Below, in pieces: positions 45,345 through 53,160 of a stretch of DNA of 59,760 bases. Each line of letters begins with the position of its first letter. The stretch's first letter is position 1. Both the position numbers and the translations under genes were made by a program. Origin of the DNA: a bacterium (GTDB lineage Bacteria > 4484-113 > JAFGCY01); the NCBI GenBank assembly GCA_020440605.1, contig JAGRNT010000014.1, positions 63,231-122,990 of the forward strand. Reading direction: 5' to 3'. The notes under the pieces were generated by a model. The model worked only from the letters and a program-made list of their open reading frames with translations, was not told the origin of the DNA and made no database searches.

Positions 45345-46436
45345 TCAGTCACCGCTGCCGAGGCGCAGCTCCTCCATGTGCAGCCTGAGCTCACGCTCGA
45401 GGATGGCCGGGGCCTCGTCGATGCCGGCGTGGATGCGGAAGCCCGAGGCCGCGGTATGCCCGCCGCCGCCGAAGCGCCGCGCCACCGCGCGCACGTCGAA
45501 GCCCTGGTTGCTGCGCGCACTGACCTTCACGTTGCCATCCTCCTCCTCCTTGAGGAAGTAGGTGGCGTCGTAGCCGGCCACGGTCTTCAGGATGTCCGTC
45601 GCACCTTCCGTATCGCTGAGCAGGGTGCCAGTCTCGCGCACCATCTGCTGCGTGACGTAGCAGTAGAAATAGCCGAGCTCATCGTTGGCGGTCATGGTGT
45701 TGAGGATCATCGCCAGGAGGCGCATCTGCCCCGGGGTGCGCGTATTGTACACGCGGTTGTACACATCAAAGGGATCCACGCCGATTTCGATCAGCTCACT
45801 GGCGATCACGAAGGTTTCGTGCTTGGTGTTGCCGTAGCTGAAGCGCCCGGTGTCGGTGATGATCGTGGCGTAGAGGTTGATCGCCGTCTCGAGGCTGACT
45901 TCCCAGCCCAGATGCCGGAAGAAGCGGTAGAACAGCTCGCCGCAGGCCCCGAAGCTCGGGTCGACGAGGTTGATGTCGCCGTAGCACTGGTTGCCGAGGT
46001 GGTGGTCCATGTTGATCATCACGCAGCCCGCGGCCTTTTCAGTGGCCTCGGGGCCGATCCCCATGCGCGTCAGCTGTGCGCAGTAGGCCTTGCCGAGCCG
46101 GTCGAAGGCTCCGTTGTCATTGGCCATCACGATGTCCGGCAGCTCAGCCGGCAGCTCCGAGACATGTTCAAATCGCTCGGCGTAGGGCAGGTCGGCGTAC
46201 ATGCGCGGCATCGGGTCCGGGGTGAACATCCGCACCTCCTTGCCCATGCGCGTCAGGGCTTCATAAACCGCGCTGTTGCAGCCCACGGTGTCCCCGTCGG
46301 GGTTCTCATGGCAGAATAGCCAGACCGTCTGGGCGCGGCCAAGCAGCCCGCCGATATGCTCAAACAGGCCGTCGCGCTGGTCGGCAGTGATGTAACCGTC
46401 AGCCAGGCTGGCGGTGCTGTGCTCCGTGCTGGTAAT
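45345..46436 (-). CDS. nrnA: DHH/DHHA1 phosphoesterase, NrnA-like oligoribonuclease/PAP phosphatase
   Basis: The frame is open from just after the rbfA stop and codes about 363 residues. The DHH active-site motif HENPDGDTVG lies upstream of the first conventional start (GTG near 46286), so the protein must begin earlier. NMDHHLGN is the DHH motif, and GGGGHTAASGF the DHHA1 motif. The only start fitting a strong ribosome site is ATT at 46436-46434, 7-8 bases after GAGGAGG in the end of rbfA; no in-frame ATG, GTG or TTG exists before the motif, only CTG at 46406. Degrades nano-RNA and 3'-phosphoadenosine 5'-phosphate. Operon with rbfA and truB. Confidence 0.85.
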   Translation of the reverse strand: MTSTEHSTASLADGYITADQRDGLFEHIGGLLGRAQTVWLFCHENPDGDTVGCNSAVYEALTRMGKEVRMFTPDPMPRMYADLPYAERFEHVSELPAELPDIVMANDNGAFDRLGKAYCAQLTRMGIGPEATEKAAGCVMINMDHHLGNQCYGDINLVDPSFGACGELFYRFFRHLGWEVSLETAINLYATIITDTGRFSYGNTKHETFVIASELIEIGVDPFDVYNRVYNTRTPGQMRLLAMILNTMTANDELGYFYCYVTQQMVRETGTLLSDTEGATDILKTVAGYDATYFLKEEEDGNVKVSARSNQGFDVRAVARRFGGGGHTAASGFRIHAGIDEAPAILERELRLHMEELRLGSGD

Positions 46437-46438
46437 GA

Positions 46439-46822
46439 CTATTCCTCCTCGAGGCTCGAGTAGTCGTCGCGGTATTCCGGGATCTCATTGAGCAACTTCT
46501 CGACCTCGGCGGCATACTGCAGGCCGTGGTCCTCATGGAAGCGCAGGCGCGGCACGATGCGCAGGTCGGTTTCCTCGCGCAGGCGGCTCCAGATCAGGCC
46601 CGAGGCATGGTTCAGCGCAGCCACGCATTCCTGCGTGCGCTCGCCACCCGCCAGCGTGGAGATCCCGATCTCGGCATGCGCGAGATCGGGCGAGACCTTC
46701 ACGCCGGTGATGCTGTGGCCCTCGATACGGGGGTCCGCCAGCTCAGCGCTGATGATCTCGCTTATGGTGCGCAGCACGAGGGATTCAATCCTCGCCTGGC
46801 GTTTGTATGAAGCTCGTCCCAT
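46439..46822 (-). CDS. rbfA: 30S ribosome-binding factor
   Basis: 127 residues from ATG 46822, the usual RbfA length; an upstream ATG at 46867 adds 15 residues with no support. RQARIESLVLRTISEIISAEL is the N-terminal helix, and VKVSPDLAHAEIGIS plus LRFHEDHGLQYAAEVEKLL the KH-like core. Assists 16S rRNA maturation and cold adaptation. First of rbfA-nrnA-truB; infB, often just upstream, is absent here. The 3' end contains GAGGAGG, which serves nrnA. Confidence 0.92.
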   Translation of the reverse strand: MGRASYKRQARIESLVLRTISEIISAELADPRIEGHSITGVKVSPDLAHAEIGISTLAGGERTQECVAALNHASGLIWSRLREETDLRIVPRLRFHEDHGLQYAAEVEKLLNEIPEYRDDYSSLEEE

Positions 46823-47034
46823 AAGTTCCGTTCTGCCCGGAATACGCATTATACCCGGCCCATACATAATGATTAACAGGCGGGGCCGGACCTGAAACGG
46901 CCGGGGCCAGTATGGGAGCGGATTTAACCGGGATCTGAATCTTGGCGGGCGATCCCTGAAACTTGCAGGCCGCGGGCGATGCTCCTAGCTGCATCAGTGA
47001 ATCGGCTGAGAACCACATGCGAGAGGTAACGGAG

Positions 47035-47961
47035 ATGAACAAGACAATCGGAATTGCAATGGGAATCATGGTCCTGCTGCTGGCGGGATCGGTGGCCTGG
47101 GCCCAGGGCGGTCCGGGCGGACGCGGCGGTAATGGTCGCGGCGCGGGGCAGCGTGGCGGCGGAGGCGGCGAGGGCCGGCAGCAGCGGCTGATCGACCACG
47201 TCGTCTACGGTGAGATCGTAAGCATCAGTGCGGATGAGATCGTCGTGGAACCGATGATTCCCGAGCAGCTGAGCAAGCTCGCTCAGGAGCGCGGCCATGA
47301 ACTGCCGGAGCTCCCGGCGGAGATGGCGGTCCCGCTCAACGCGGAGACGAAGTTCGTGCTGGACAGCGGCGTGGCCTCGATCGCGGACTTCCAGGCCGGC
47401 GACATGGTGGTCGTCGTCAAGGACCGCGAGGGCAATGCCCGCACCGTGAGTGATCCGGAAAGCGCCAAGCAGTTCGTGGAGCAGCGCATGGAGCAGCGCG
47501 GCATGGGCCAGGGCGGCTTCGGCCAGGGCGGTGGACCCGGCGGCCGCGATGGCGAGCGCCGCCCGCCCGCCATGGGTACGATCACGGCGATCAGCGCGGA
47601 TGGGATCACCATCAAGCCGGAGATCCCCGAGCAGATGGCGCAGCGCATGGCTGAGAACGGCCGCGAGCTGCCGGAGCTGCCGGAGAGCATCAGCTGGAGC
47701 ATTGACGACATGACCCGCTTCATCACGGAGGAGGGCTCGGTGACGGCCAATCCCTTCAGCGTCGGCGACAAGGTGGTCGTGCTCGGTCCTCCGGAGGAGG
47801 GCAGTGCGATGGCGATCGTGGATGCCGAAGTGGCCCGTGAGAAGGTCCGTGAGCTGCTCGGTGAGTTCGGTCCCGGCGGCCAGGGCCAGGGCGGTCCGGG
47901 TGGACCGGGCGGTCGTGGCGGACATGGTGGCCAGAAGCGTGGTCCCGGAGGCAAGCGGTAG
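47035..47961 (+). CDS. Secreted Gly-rich protein with two copies of a DUF5666-like beta module
   Basis: 308 residues from ATG 47035 with GAGAGG upstream. Signal peptide MNKTIGIAMGIMVLLLAGSVAWA. After a Gly/Arg/Gln-rich segment come two similar 80-residue modules: GEIVSISADEIVVEPMIPEQ ... GDMVVVV and GTITAISADGITIKPEIPEQ ... GDKVVVL, each with a PELP motif, separated and ended by Gly-Pro-rich low-complexity linkers. The modules resemble DUF5666 small beta-barrels. Likely periplasmic, perhaps binding a ligand; no catalytic residues are seen. Followed by a terminator. Confidence 0.75.
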   Translation: MNKTIGIAMGIMVLLLAGSVAWAQGGPGGRGGNGRGAGQRGGGGGEGRQQRLIDHVVYGEIVSISADEIVVEPMIPEQLSKLAQERGHELPELPAEMAVPLNAETKFVLDSGVASIADFQAGDMVVVVKDREGNARTVSDPESAKQFVEQRMEQRGMGQGGFGQGGGPGGRDGERRPPAMGTITAISADGITIKPEIPEQMAQRMAENGRELPELPESISWSIDDMTRFITEEGSVTANPFSVGDKVVVLGPPEEGSAMAIVDAEVAREKVRELLGEFGPGGQGQGGPGGPGGRGGHGGQKRGPGGKR

Positions 47962-48022
47962 GCAAATCAGAGCGGACGGCCCAGTGGGCTGACCGGGAGA
48001 ACTGAATTCCCCCCACCCATCG

Positions 48023-48055
48023 AAGGGCGCCTTTCCCGAGGCGCCCTTTTCGTGT
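48023..48055 (+). terminator. Intrinsic terminator after the Gly-rich gene
   Basis: 9-bp stem AAGGGCGCC/GGCGCCCTT with an 8-base loop, followed by a T-rich tract (TTCGTGTTTC). Confidence 0.85.
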
Positions 48056-48073
48056 TTCAGGTTGCGGGATGCT

Positions 48074-48210
48074 GGGAGGTGCGACACTTGTTGTCGCACA
48101 ATCTTCCATGGCTATCCAATTATGAAATGACAATTCGCGCGAGAAAGATCATTCAGAGAGGATTCGGGTTAGCGGATAATGTTGTGCGACAGCAAGTGTC
48201 GCACCTCCGC
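48074..48210. repeat. MITE-like inverted-repeat element
   Basis: Left arm 48074-48101 and right arm 48181-48208 are inverted and almost the same (26 of 28 by eye). Each arm is itself a hairpin, TGCGACA/TGTCGCA, around CTTGT (48080-48098) and GCAAG (48185-48203). The core of 80 bases is AT-rich and has no ORF. A GCCCGA-CTGACA-TCGGGC hairpin follows at 48228-48245. The element is about 137 bp with no target duplication that I can confirm. Confidence 0.8.
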
Positions 48211-48298
48211 TCCCCAGTTGCCAACTCGCCCGACTGACATCGGGCCTCCTCCGGCGGCAGGGTGCCGCCGCTACAGGTCCCTGATCCCCGGTCCCTGA

Positions 48299-49663
48299 TT
48301 ACAGGTCCGCGCTCTCCATGTAGCCCGGCACATGGCAGAGCCAGTCCAGTTCATGCGTGATGCGCTCGCGCATCGTGTCGGCGGGGTTCTCCTCACCATG
48401 CGTGATGAAGGTGTTCCTGGGCCGCTTCTCGATGCTGCCGAGCCAGGTCATGATCTCACGGTAGTCGGCATGCGCGCTCATGTTTGACAACTGGTCGATC
48501 TCGCAGTTGATCGGCACGTCCTCGCCGAAGATCCGGATGCGGTCCATGCCCTCGAGGATCTTGCGCCCGCGCGAGCCCGCCGCCTGGTAGCCGGCGAACA
48601 GGATCATGTTCTTCCTGTCCGGGGCGAAGGCCTTGATGTGGTGCACCACGCGCCCGCCCGTTGCCATTCCGCTGGCGGAGATGATCACCTTCGATTCGCG
48701 GTTGAGGTTCAGCTCCTTGCTGTCCTCCACGCTGTTGACGTAGATCGCGCTGTCAAACACCTCGCGCAGGTAGCCGCAGTCGATGCGGTGGCTGTCGGAG
48801 CAGTCGTCATAGATGTCCGTGGCGTTGACGGCCATCGGCGAGTTGACGTAGACCGGCACGCGCGGGATGTCGCCGCGTTGCATCAGTTCGTGGAAGAAGA
48901 GGATCAGCTGCTGGGTGCGGCCCACGGCGAAGCTCGGGATCACCACGGTCCCGCCGCGCTCGATCACGGGGCGGGTGGCGCGGGCGATGCTTTCGCGCGG
49001 GTCGATGTCCTCATGCAGGCGGTCGCCGTAGGTTGACTCGCAGAGCAGGTAATCCGCCTCGTGGTAATGCGTGGGCGGCACGAGGATCTGGTCATTCAGG
49101 CGGCCGATGTCGCCGCTGAAGAGGATCTTCCGGCTGCCGAGCTGCAGCATCAGGTGCGCGGCGCCGAGGATGTGCCCGGCGGGCTGCCACTGCGCGCTGA
49201 TTCCGTCCCCGAGCTCCAGCCACTCGCCGAAGCTCACGCTGCGGAACAGCCCGAGTGCCTTCTCGCCGTCCTCCGCGGTGTAGAGCGGCTGCGGGTCCTC
49301 ATGCCGGGAGGAGCCCTTCTTCTTGGCGTACTTCGCATCCTCCTCCTGCAGGTAGCCGCTGTCAGGCAGCAGGATGCGGCAGAGCTTCTGCGTGGCGGGG
49401 GTGCAGTAGACCTTGCCGTGGAAGCCGAGCTTCTTCAGGCGCGGGATGTAGCCCGAGTGGTCGATGTGGGCATGCGTCAGCAGCACCATGTCGATCTCGG
49501 CGGGCTTGATCGGGAAGTCGTCCCAGTTGCGCAGGCGCAGGGGCTTCAGGCCCTGGAACAGGCCGCAGTCCACGAGGATCTGCTTGCCGGCGTACTCCAC
49601 GAGGTACTTGGAGCCGGTCACGGTCTGGGCGGCACCGAGGAAGGTCAGCTTGATGTTGCTCAC
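48299..49663 (-). CDS. MBL-fold/beta-CASP RNA metallo-hydrolase
   Basis: 454 residues from GTG 49663; the upstream extension in this frame is repeat-derived (NPKPETG) and rejected. Metallo-beta-lactamase motifs: HAHIDH (64-69), LSFG-like ILFSGDIGRLND, and the beta-CASP region SFAVGRTQQLILFF and SASGMATGGRVVHHIK, ending with SAHADYREI and ITHGE. Typical of the CPSF/YpgQ-like family in bacteria, which cut RNA; a role in RNA turnover is likely. Confidence 0.9.
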   Translation of the reverse strand: MSNIKLTFLGAAQTVTGSKYLVEYAGKQILVDCGLFQGLKPLRLRNWDDFPIKPAEIDMVLLTHAHIDHSGYIPRLKKLGFHGKVYCTPATQKLCRILLPDSGYLQEEDAKYAKKKGSSRHEDPQPLYTAEDGEKALGLFRSVSFGEWLELGDGISAQWQPAGHILGAAHLMLQLGSRKILFSGDIGRLNDQILVPPTHYHEADYLLCESTYGDRLHEDIDPRESIARATRPVIERGGTVVIPSFAVGRTQQLILFFHELMQRGDIPRVPVYVNSPMAVNATDIYDDCSDSHRIDCGYLREVFDSAIYVNSVEDSKELNLNRESKVIISASGMATGGRVVHHIKAFAPDRKNMILFAGYQAAGSRGRKILEGMDRIRIFGEDVPINCEIDQLSNMSAHADYREIMTWLGSIEKRPRNTFITHGEENPADTMRERITHELDWLCHVPGYMESADL

Positions 49664-49682
49664 GGCTCTACTATAAGGGATG

Positions 49683-49826
49683 CGGGAAATTCCGGTTTCG
49701 GGTTTCGGGTTTCCGGTTTCCGGGATCGGTGTTGCGTTTCGCAGGATGCCACCGCATCCATGGTTACTCACCGAGCTGAGTGTTCAGTGTTTCCCGAAAC
49801 CCGAAACCCGATCCCTGATCCCAGCC
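49683..49826. repeat. Inverted CGGGTTTC-type array
   Basis: Left arm of TTTCGGGTTTCGGGTTTCC-like units (about 49695-49727), a 65-base middle, and a right arm TTCCCGAAACCCGAAACCCG (about 49791-49811), between divergent ends of the MBL and PKD genes. Confidence 0.8.
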
Positions 49827-49828
49827 CG

Positions 49829-52513
49829 CTACTGTGCCACTGCACTCCTGATCGCCACCCGCAATGTGTTGACATCGTTGTCAAAGCGGCTGTAGCAGAC
49901 GATGCTGTCGCCGTTGGAGAAATGCGCGAGATCCAGATGCACGAGGAAGTTGTCAGCAGTGAAGGTGTTCGGCGTTGCACTGACATCCTCGATTGCCCAC
50001 CCTCCACCGTCCTGGATCGCGAAGCGCACCATCGTGCTAGTGCCGTTGTGCTGGGTGTAGGCGATGCAGGCCGTGCCGTCCGGCATGTAGGCCAGCTGGC
50101 TCATGATCGCCACGGTTTCTCCCGCGCCCGTGTCCGTGCTGATCACGATGTCCTCGTCGGCATTCACGGAGTAGCTGCCATCCAGTTCGGTATAGCGCAG
50201 CCCCGTGTCCGCACCGTTGACACTGGCGTAGCTCAGGCCCGTCAGGTCTCCGGATTCAAATCGGTCAACACTGCCCACGCTGCCGCTCGCGGCATTCTGG
50301 TAGGGCAGGTCCCAGCTCGTGCCGTTGTAGACTGCGAGGTTGCCGCCGTTGACGGCGACATGCTCCCGGCCCGTGCCGGACTCATAGCGCAGATGCGGAA
50401 AGCGCCATTCGCTGCCGAAGTTGTAGTTCAGGTTGTATGGCAGGTTGGCTGCGTCGGCCGGGTTGTATGTAAGGTCGAAGTAGTACATGTCATTGGCGGG
50501 TTTGGCCGGGAGGTTCGTGTTGGCAACCATCGCCACGATCCCGAAGTGTCCGTCCGTGGGGCGGAATCCGATGCCGGTCGGGCCCGCACCGTCCAGGAAC
50601 ACGCTCGGAGTGTCCTCATTGCCGAGGAAGTAGGTGTTCCAGGTCGGGACGTTGTCATAGATGTCGAGCGCGGAGAAGGTGACCACGGAGTTCTCGGCAA
50701 CGGTGCCGCCGCTCAGATTGAAGACACTGTAGGAAACGCGCGGCAGGTTGGTTCCGGCAGGAATCACGATGTCGGTGTAGGCTGGCGCCGCGGGTGCGCT
50801 GATCCCGAGATCCGCGATCTCCACAGGCGTCCAGTTGGCGGGCACCGTGATGTCCAGCGTGTTGTCACCGATCACCACATAGGGGTCGAGCACGGCATCC
50901 GCCAGGTTGGCATAGGCCACCATCGGGTTGCCATTCGCGGCGATGGCGATGCTCGGCGTCCAGCCGCCGTCCGTGCCCGTGATGCTGCTTAAGTCCACCT
51001 CGGTCCACTGGAAGCTGCTGCCCGTGGATGTGATTTCCAGGCTGAAGTTCAGGGTGTCACTGCCGAAGCTGTTGGTGGCGGTCAGGCTGCATTCATAGAT
51101 GCCCGGCGCTCCCAGTGTTTCCAGCGGGTTCTCGTCGGGACTCGTGCCGGGCGTGGCCGCCGGGCCGAACTGCCAGTCCCATGTGTCAACCGTGCCGGTG
51201 TAGCTCGGCGTGAAAGTGACCTCTGCACCGCTTGCACCGCTGAGCGGGTCCACCGAAATGATCACCGGGGCCTCGCCGCTGACGGGTGTGACCTCGAAGC
51301 TGAAGTCGAACTGGTCGCTGCCGAAGCTGTTCGTGGCCGTCACGCTGCAGCTGTAGCTGCCCACGTTGCCAAGTTCCACATCCGGGCTCGGAAGCGTGCT
51401 GCTGTCCGGAGTGCCGGCACCGTTGAACTGCCAGTCCCAGCTGTCAACCGTCCCGCTGAAGGTCGGGAGGAAACTGACGGTGCTACCGCTTTCGCCTGTG
51501 AGCGGGCTGACGGCCGTCACATCCGGAGCCGAGCCGCTCACCGGGCCGACCTCCAGGGTGAAGTTGAACACTGCTTCGCCGAAGCGCGACAGTGCCGTGA
51601 CGCTGGCGCTGTATGTGCCGGCTGTACCGAGCGTGATCAGCGGGCTGGCCTCGGAGCTCGTGTTGGGGCTGGCTCCACCGCCGAAGTCCCAGGCCCAGCT
51701 CTCCACCGTGTTGGCAAAGCTGGCAAGCGGCTGGATCTGCGTGCCGCTTTCGCCGCTTGAGGGGCTGACATCCGTGACTTCCGGGGCAGCGCGGTCCACG
51801 TCGAAGCCGACGCGGTCGAGCTGCAGGCCGTTGCCATCATGGGTCAGCACGAACAGGAAGGCATTGCCCAGCGGCGAGACGTAGTCCGTGAAGGCCGGGA
51901 GGGACTTCGTGTAGGTCTCGCTCTCACTGCGGTCGAGGATCTCCCAGCGGCCCGTGGCGTAGTTGGCAAGCCCCACATGGTAGCCGGGCTGGCTGCCGGT
52001 GAAGTTGACATTGCTGGTTTCCACACTCAGGCGGTTGAAGCCCAGCGCGCCGTTCACGTCTGGCAGGCTGTAGATCGCCCAGTTGCGCTGCCCGCCGCCG
52101 GTGAACATGCTCAGGCTCGTGCCGCTGACAACGGCGTTGGGGGCCTTCTGGGCGAAGTCCGCGCCGTCCTGCCATTCACGGCCGATTCCGCTGGCACTGC
52201 GCTCGCCGCTGACGCGGGCATCAAGCTGGTCCAGGCCGGGCAGGCCACTGTCCGGCATCGCGAACAGCCGGGCCAGGCCGGGATTGAGTGCATGCGAGGA
52301 TTCCCGCGGGATGCTTCCCGCTGACTGAGCACCCGCTGCCGCGGAGAGCGAGCCCTGATCCTGGCTGTCCAGCTGCGGGATCACCTGCTCATGCGCCGTG
52401 TTGAGCGAGCTGCGTGACTCATTGGCCAGCTCGGTATTGCGCTGGCTGCCGGAACAGCCAGCCAGCAGCGCTGCACACAGCAGCAGCGGCACAGCCCAGT
52501 TCACAATCCTCAT
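49829..52513 (-). CDS. PKD-domain lipoprotein
   Basis: 894 residues from ATG 52513, with GGAGA 6 bases upstream. Lipobox LLAGCSGS. A N-terminal unique region to about residue 240 is followed by three PKD-like domains of about 80 residues each (SPSSGESGTQIQPLASFANT; SPLTGESGSTVSFLPTFSGT; DPLSGASGAEVTFTPSYTGT), each with the W-D-W/F-x-F core and the T-x-G-S/N-Y end. The last third resembles a beta-propeller (WTPSIAIAANGNPMVAYANL; YMPDGTACIAYTQ). Surface protein for adhesion or binding. The three repeats align closely, showing recent duplication. Confidence 0.88.
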   Translation of the reverse strand: MRIVNWAVPLLLCAALLAGCSGSQRNTELANESRSSLNTAHEQVIPQLDSQDQGSLSAAAGAQSAGSIPRESSHALNPGLARLFAMPDSGLPGLDQLDARVSGERSASGIGREWQDGADFAQKAPNAVVSGTSLSMFTGGGQRNWAIYSLPDVNGALGFNRLSVETSNVNFTGSQPGYHVGLANYATGRWEILDRSESETYTKSLPAFTDYVSPLGNAFLFVLTHDGNGLQLDRVGFDVDRAAPEVTDVSPSSGESGTQIQPLASFANTVESWAWDFGGGASPNTSSEASPLITLGTAGTYSASVTALSRFGEAVFNFTLEVGPVSGSAPDVTAVSPLTGESGSTVSFLPTFSGTVDSWDWQFNGAGTPDSSTLPSPDVELGNVGSYSCSVTATNSFGSDQFDFSFEVTPVSGEAPVIISVDPLSGASGAEVTFTPSYTGTVDTWDWQFGPAATPGTSPDENPLETLGAPGIYECSLTATNSFGSDTLNFSLEITSTGSSFQWTEVDLSSITGTDGGWTPSIAIAANGNPMVAYANLADAVLDPYVVIGDNTLDITVPANWTPVEIADLGISAPAAPAYTDIVIPAGTNLPRVSYSVFNLSGGTVAENSVVTFSALDIYDNVPTWNTYFLGNEDTPSVFLDGAGPTGIGFRPTDGHFGIVAMVANTNLPAKPANDMYYFDLTYNPADAANLPYNLNYNFGSEWRFPHLRYESGTGREHVAVNGGNLAVYNGTSWDLPYQNAASGSVGSVDRFESGDLTGLSYASVNGADTGLRYTELDGSYSVNADEDIVISTDTGAGETVAIMSQLAYMPDGTACIAYTQHNGTSTMVRFAIQDGGGWAIEDVSATPNTFTADNFLVHLDLAHFSNGDSIVCYSRFDNDVNTLRVAIRSAVAQ

Positions 52514-52555
52514 ACTTATCTCCACCGGTAGCGGGACTACATCTGAGTTTAACAG

Positions 52556-53140
52556 AATGAGGATCTAGGAGCTTGGTTGTAGGGGGTAGCAGAAGGGATG
52601 AGATTGGAACGTAATTTCGTGCTAAACATTAGACATATTAAATTATGTAAAGTATAATATCACATCCAGCAAATCGGGATGGATAACTTGGATATCAATA
52701 CTTAACAGGACCTGACAGTCTGGCAGCGTTCAATAGATCTGATTGAGTCGATTTACAAGCTGACTGAGAATTTTCCCAATGAGGAACGGTATGGCCTGAC
52801 CTCACAGATGCGCAGAGCTGCCGTATCGATGGCAGCAAACATTGCTGAAGGGTATGGAAGAAGCAGCAGAAGGGAATACGCTCACTTCATCGGAATAGCT
52901 TTCGGGTCTTCCAGAGAGCTTGAAACCTTGCTCGTGGTCGCAATAAGGATCGGCCTCACATTGGATGAAAACTGTGCAGCAAGCCGCAGCCTACTGGATG
53001 AATGCTGCAGAATGCTGAACTCCCTGCATAGAAAGCTAAGGGATATCCCTGCAAATGCAGTTTGAGGCTAAGAATGATTGATTGGATATGCTTGCAACCA
53101 ATCTCTTTCTGCTACACCCTACAACCCAGATCCTAGCTCC
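52556..53140. mobile_element. Inverted-repeat unit enclosing a four-helix-bundle gene
   Basis: Left arm at about 52556-52608 (AGGATCTAGGAGCTTGG, TTGTAGGGGGTAGCAGAAGG, GAGATTGG) and right arm at about 53097-53140, its reverse complement (CCAATCTCTTTCTGCTACAC, CCTACAACCCAGATCCTAGC). The enclosed 480 bases hold only the four-helix-bundle gene. The arms belong to the same family as the tandem array at 43942. No target duplication was confirmed, so mobility is inferred. Confidence 0.55.
52712..53065 (+). CDS. Four-helix-bundle (S23/23S-IVS-type) protein, start uncertain
   Basis: The family core is evident: LTVWQRSIDLIESIYKLTE, then NFPNEERYGLTSQMRRAAVS, MAANIAEGYGRSSRREYAHF and a C-terminal helix pair (LDECCRMLNSLHRKLRDI); about 117 residues. 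The natural upstream start appears to be ATG 52679 (MDNLDINT), but a TAA follows at 52703. The body then begins with CTG at 52712; the first in-frame ATG (52808) would remove the first helix. The gene may thus be broken at its start, read through, or use CTG. Proteins of this type are known inside intervening sequences of 23S rRNA; here no rRNA is near. It is more AT-rich than its neighbours. Confidence 0.6.
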   Translation: MTVWQRSIDLIESIYKLTENFPNEERYGLTSQMRRAAVSMAANIAEGYGRSSRREYAHFIGIAFGSSRELETLLVVAIRIGLTLDENCAASRSLLDECCRMLNSLHRKLRDIPANAV

Positions 53141-53160
53141 TCCAGGTAGCTCCGGAGGAG

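Noticed and set aside
45345..46286. nrnA starting at GTG 46286
   Set aside because: That start would remove the HENPDGD active-site segment, which is coded in the same open frame upstream.
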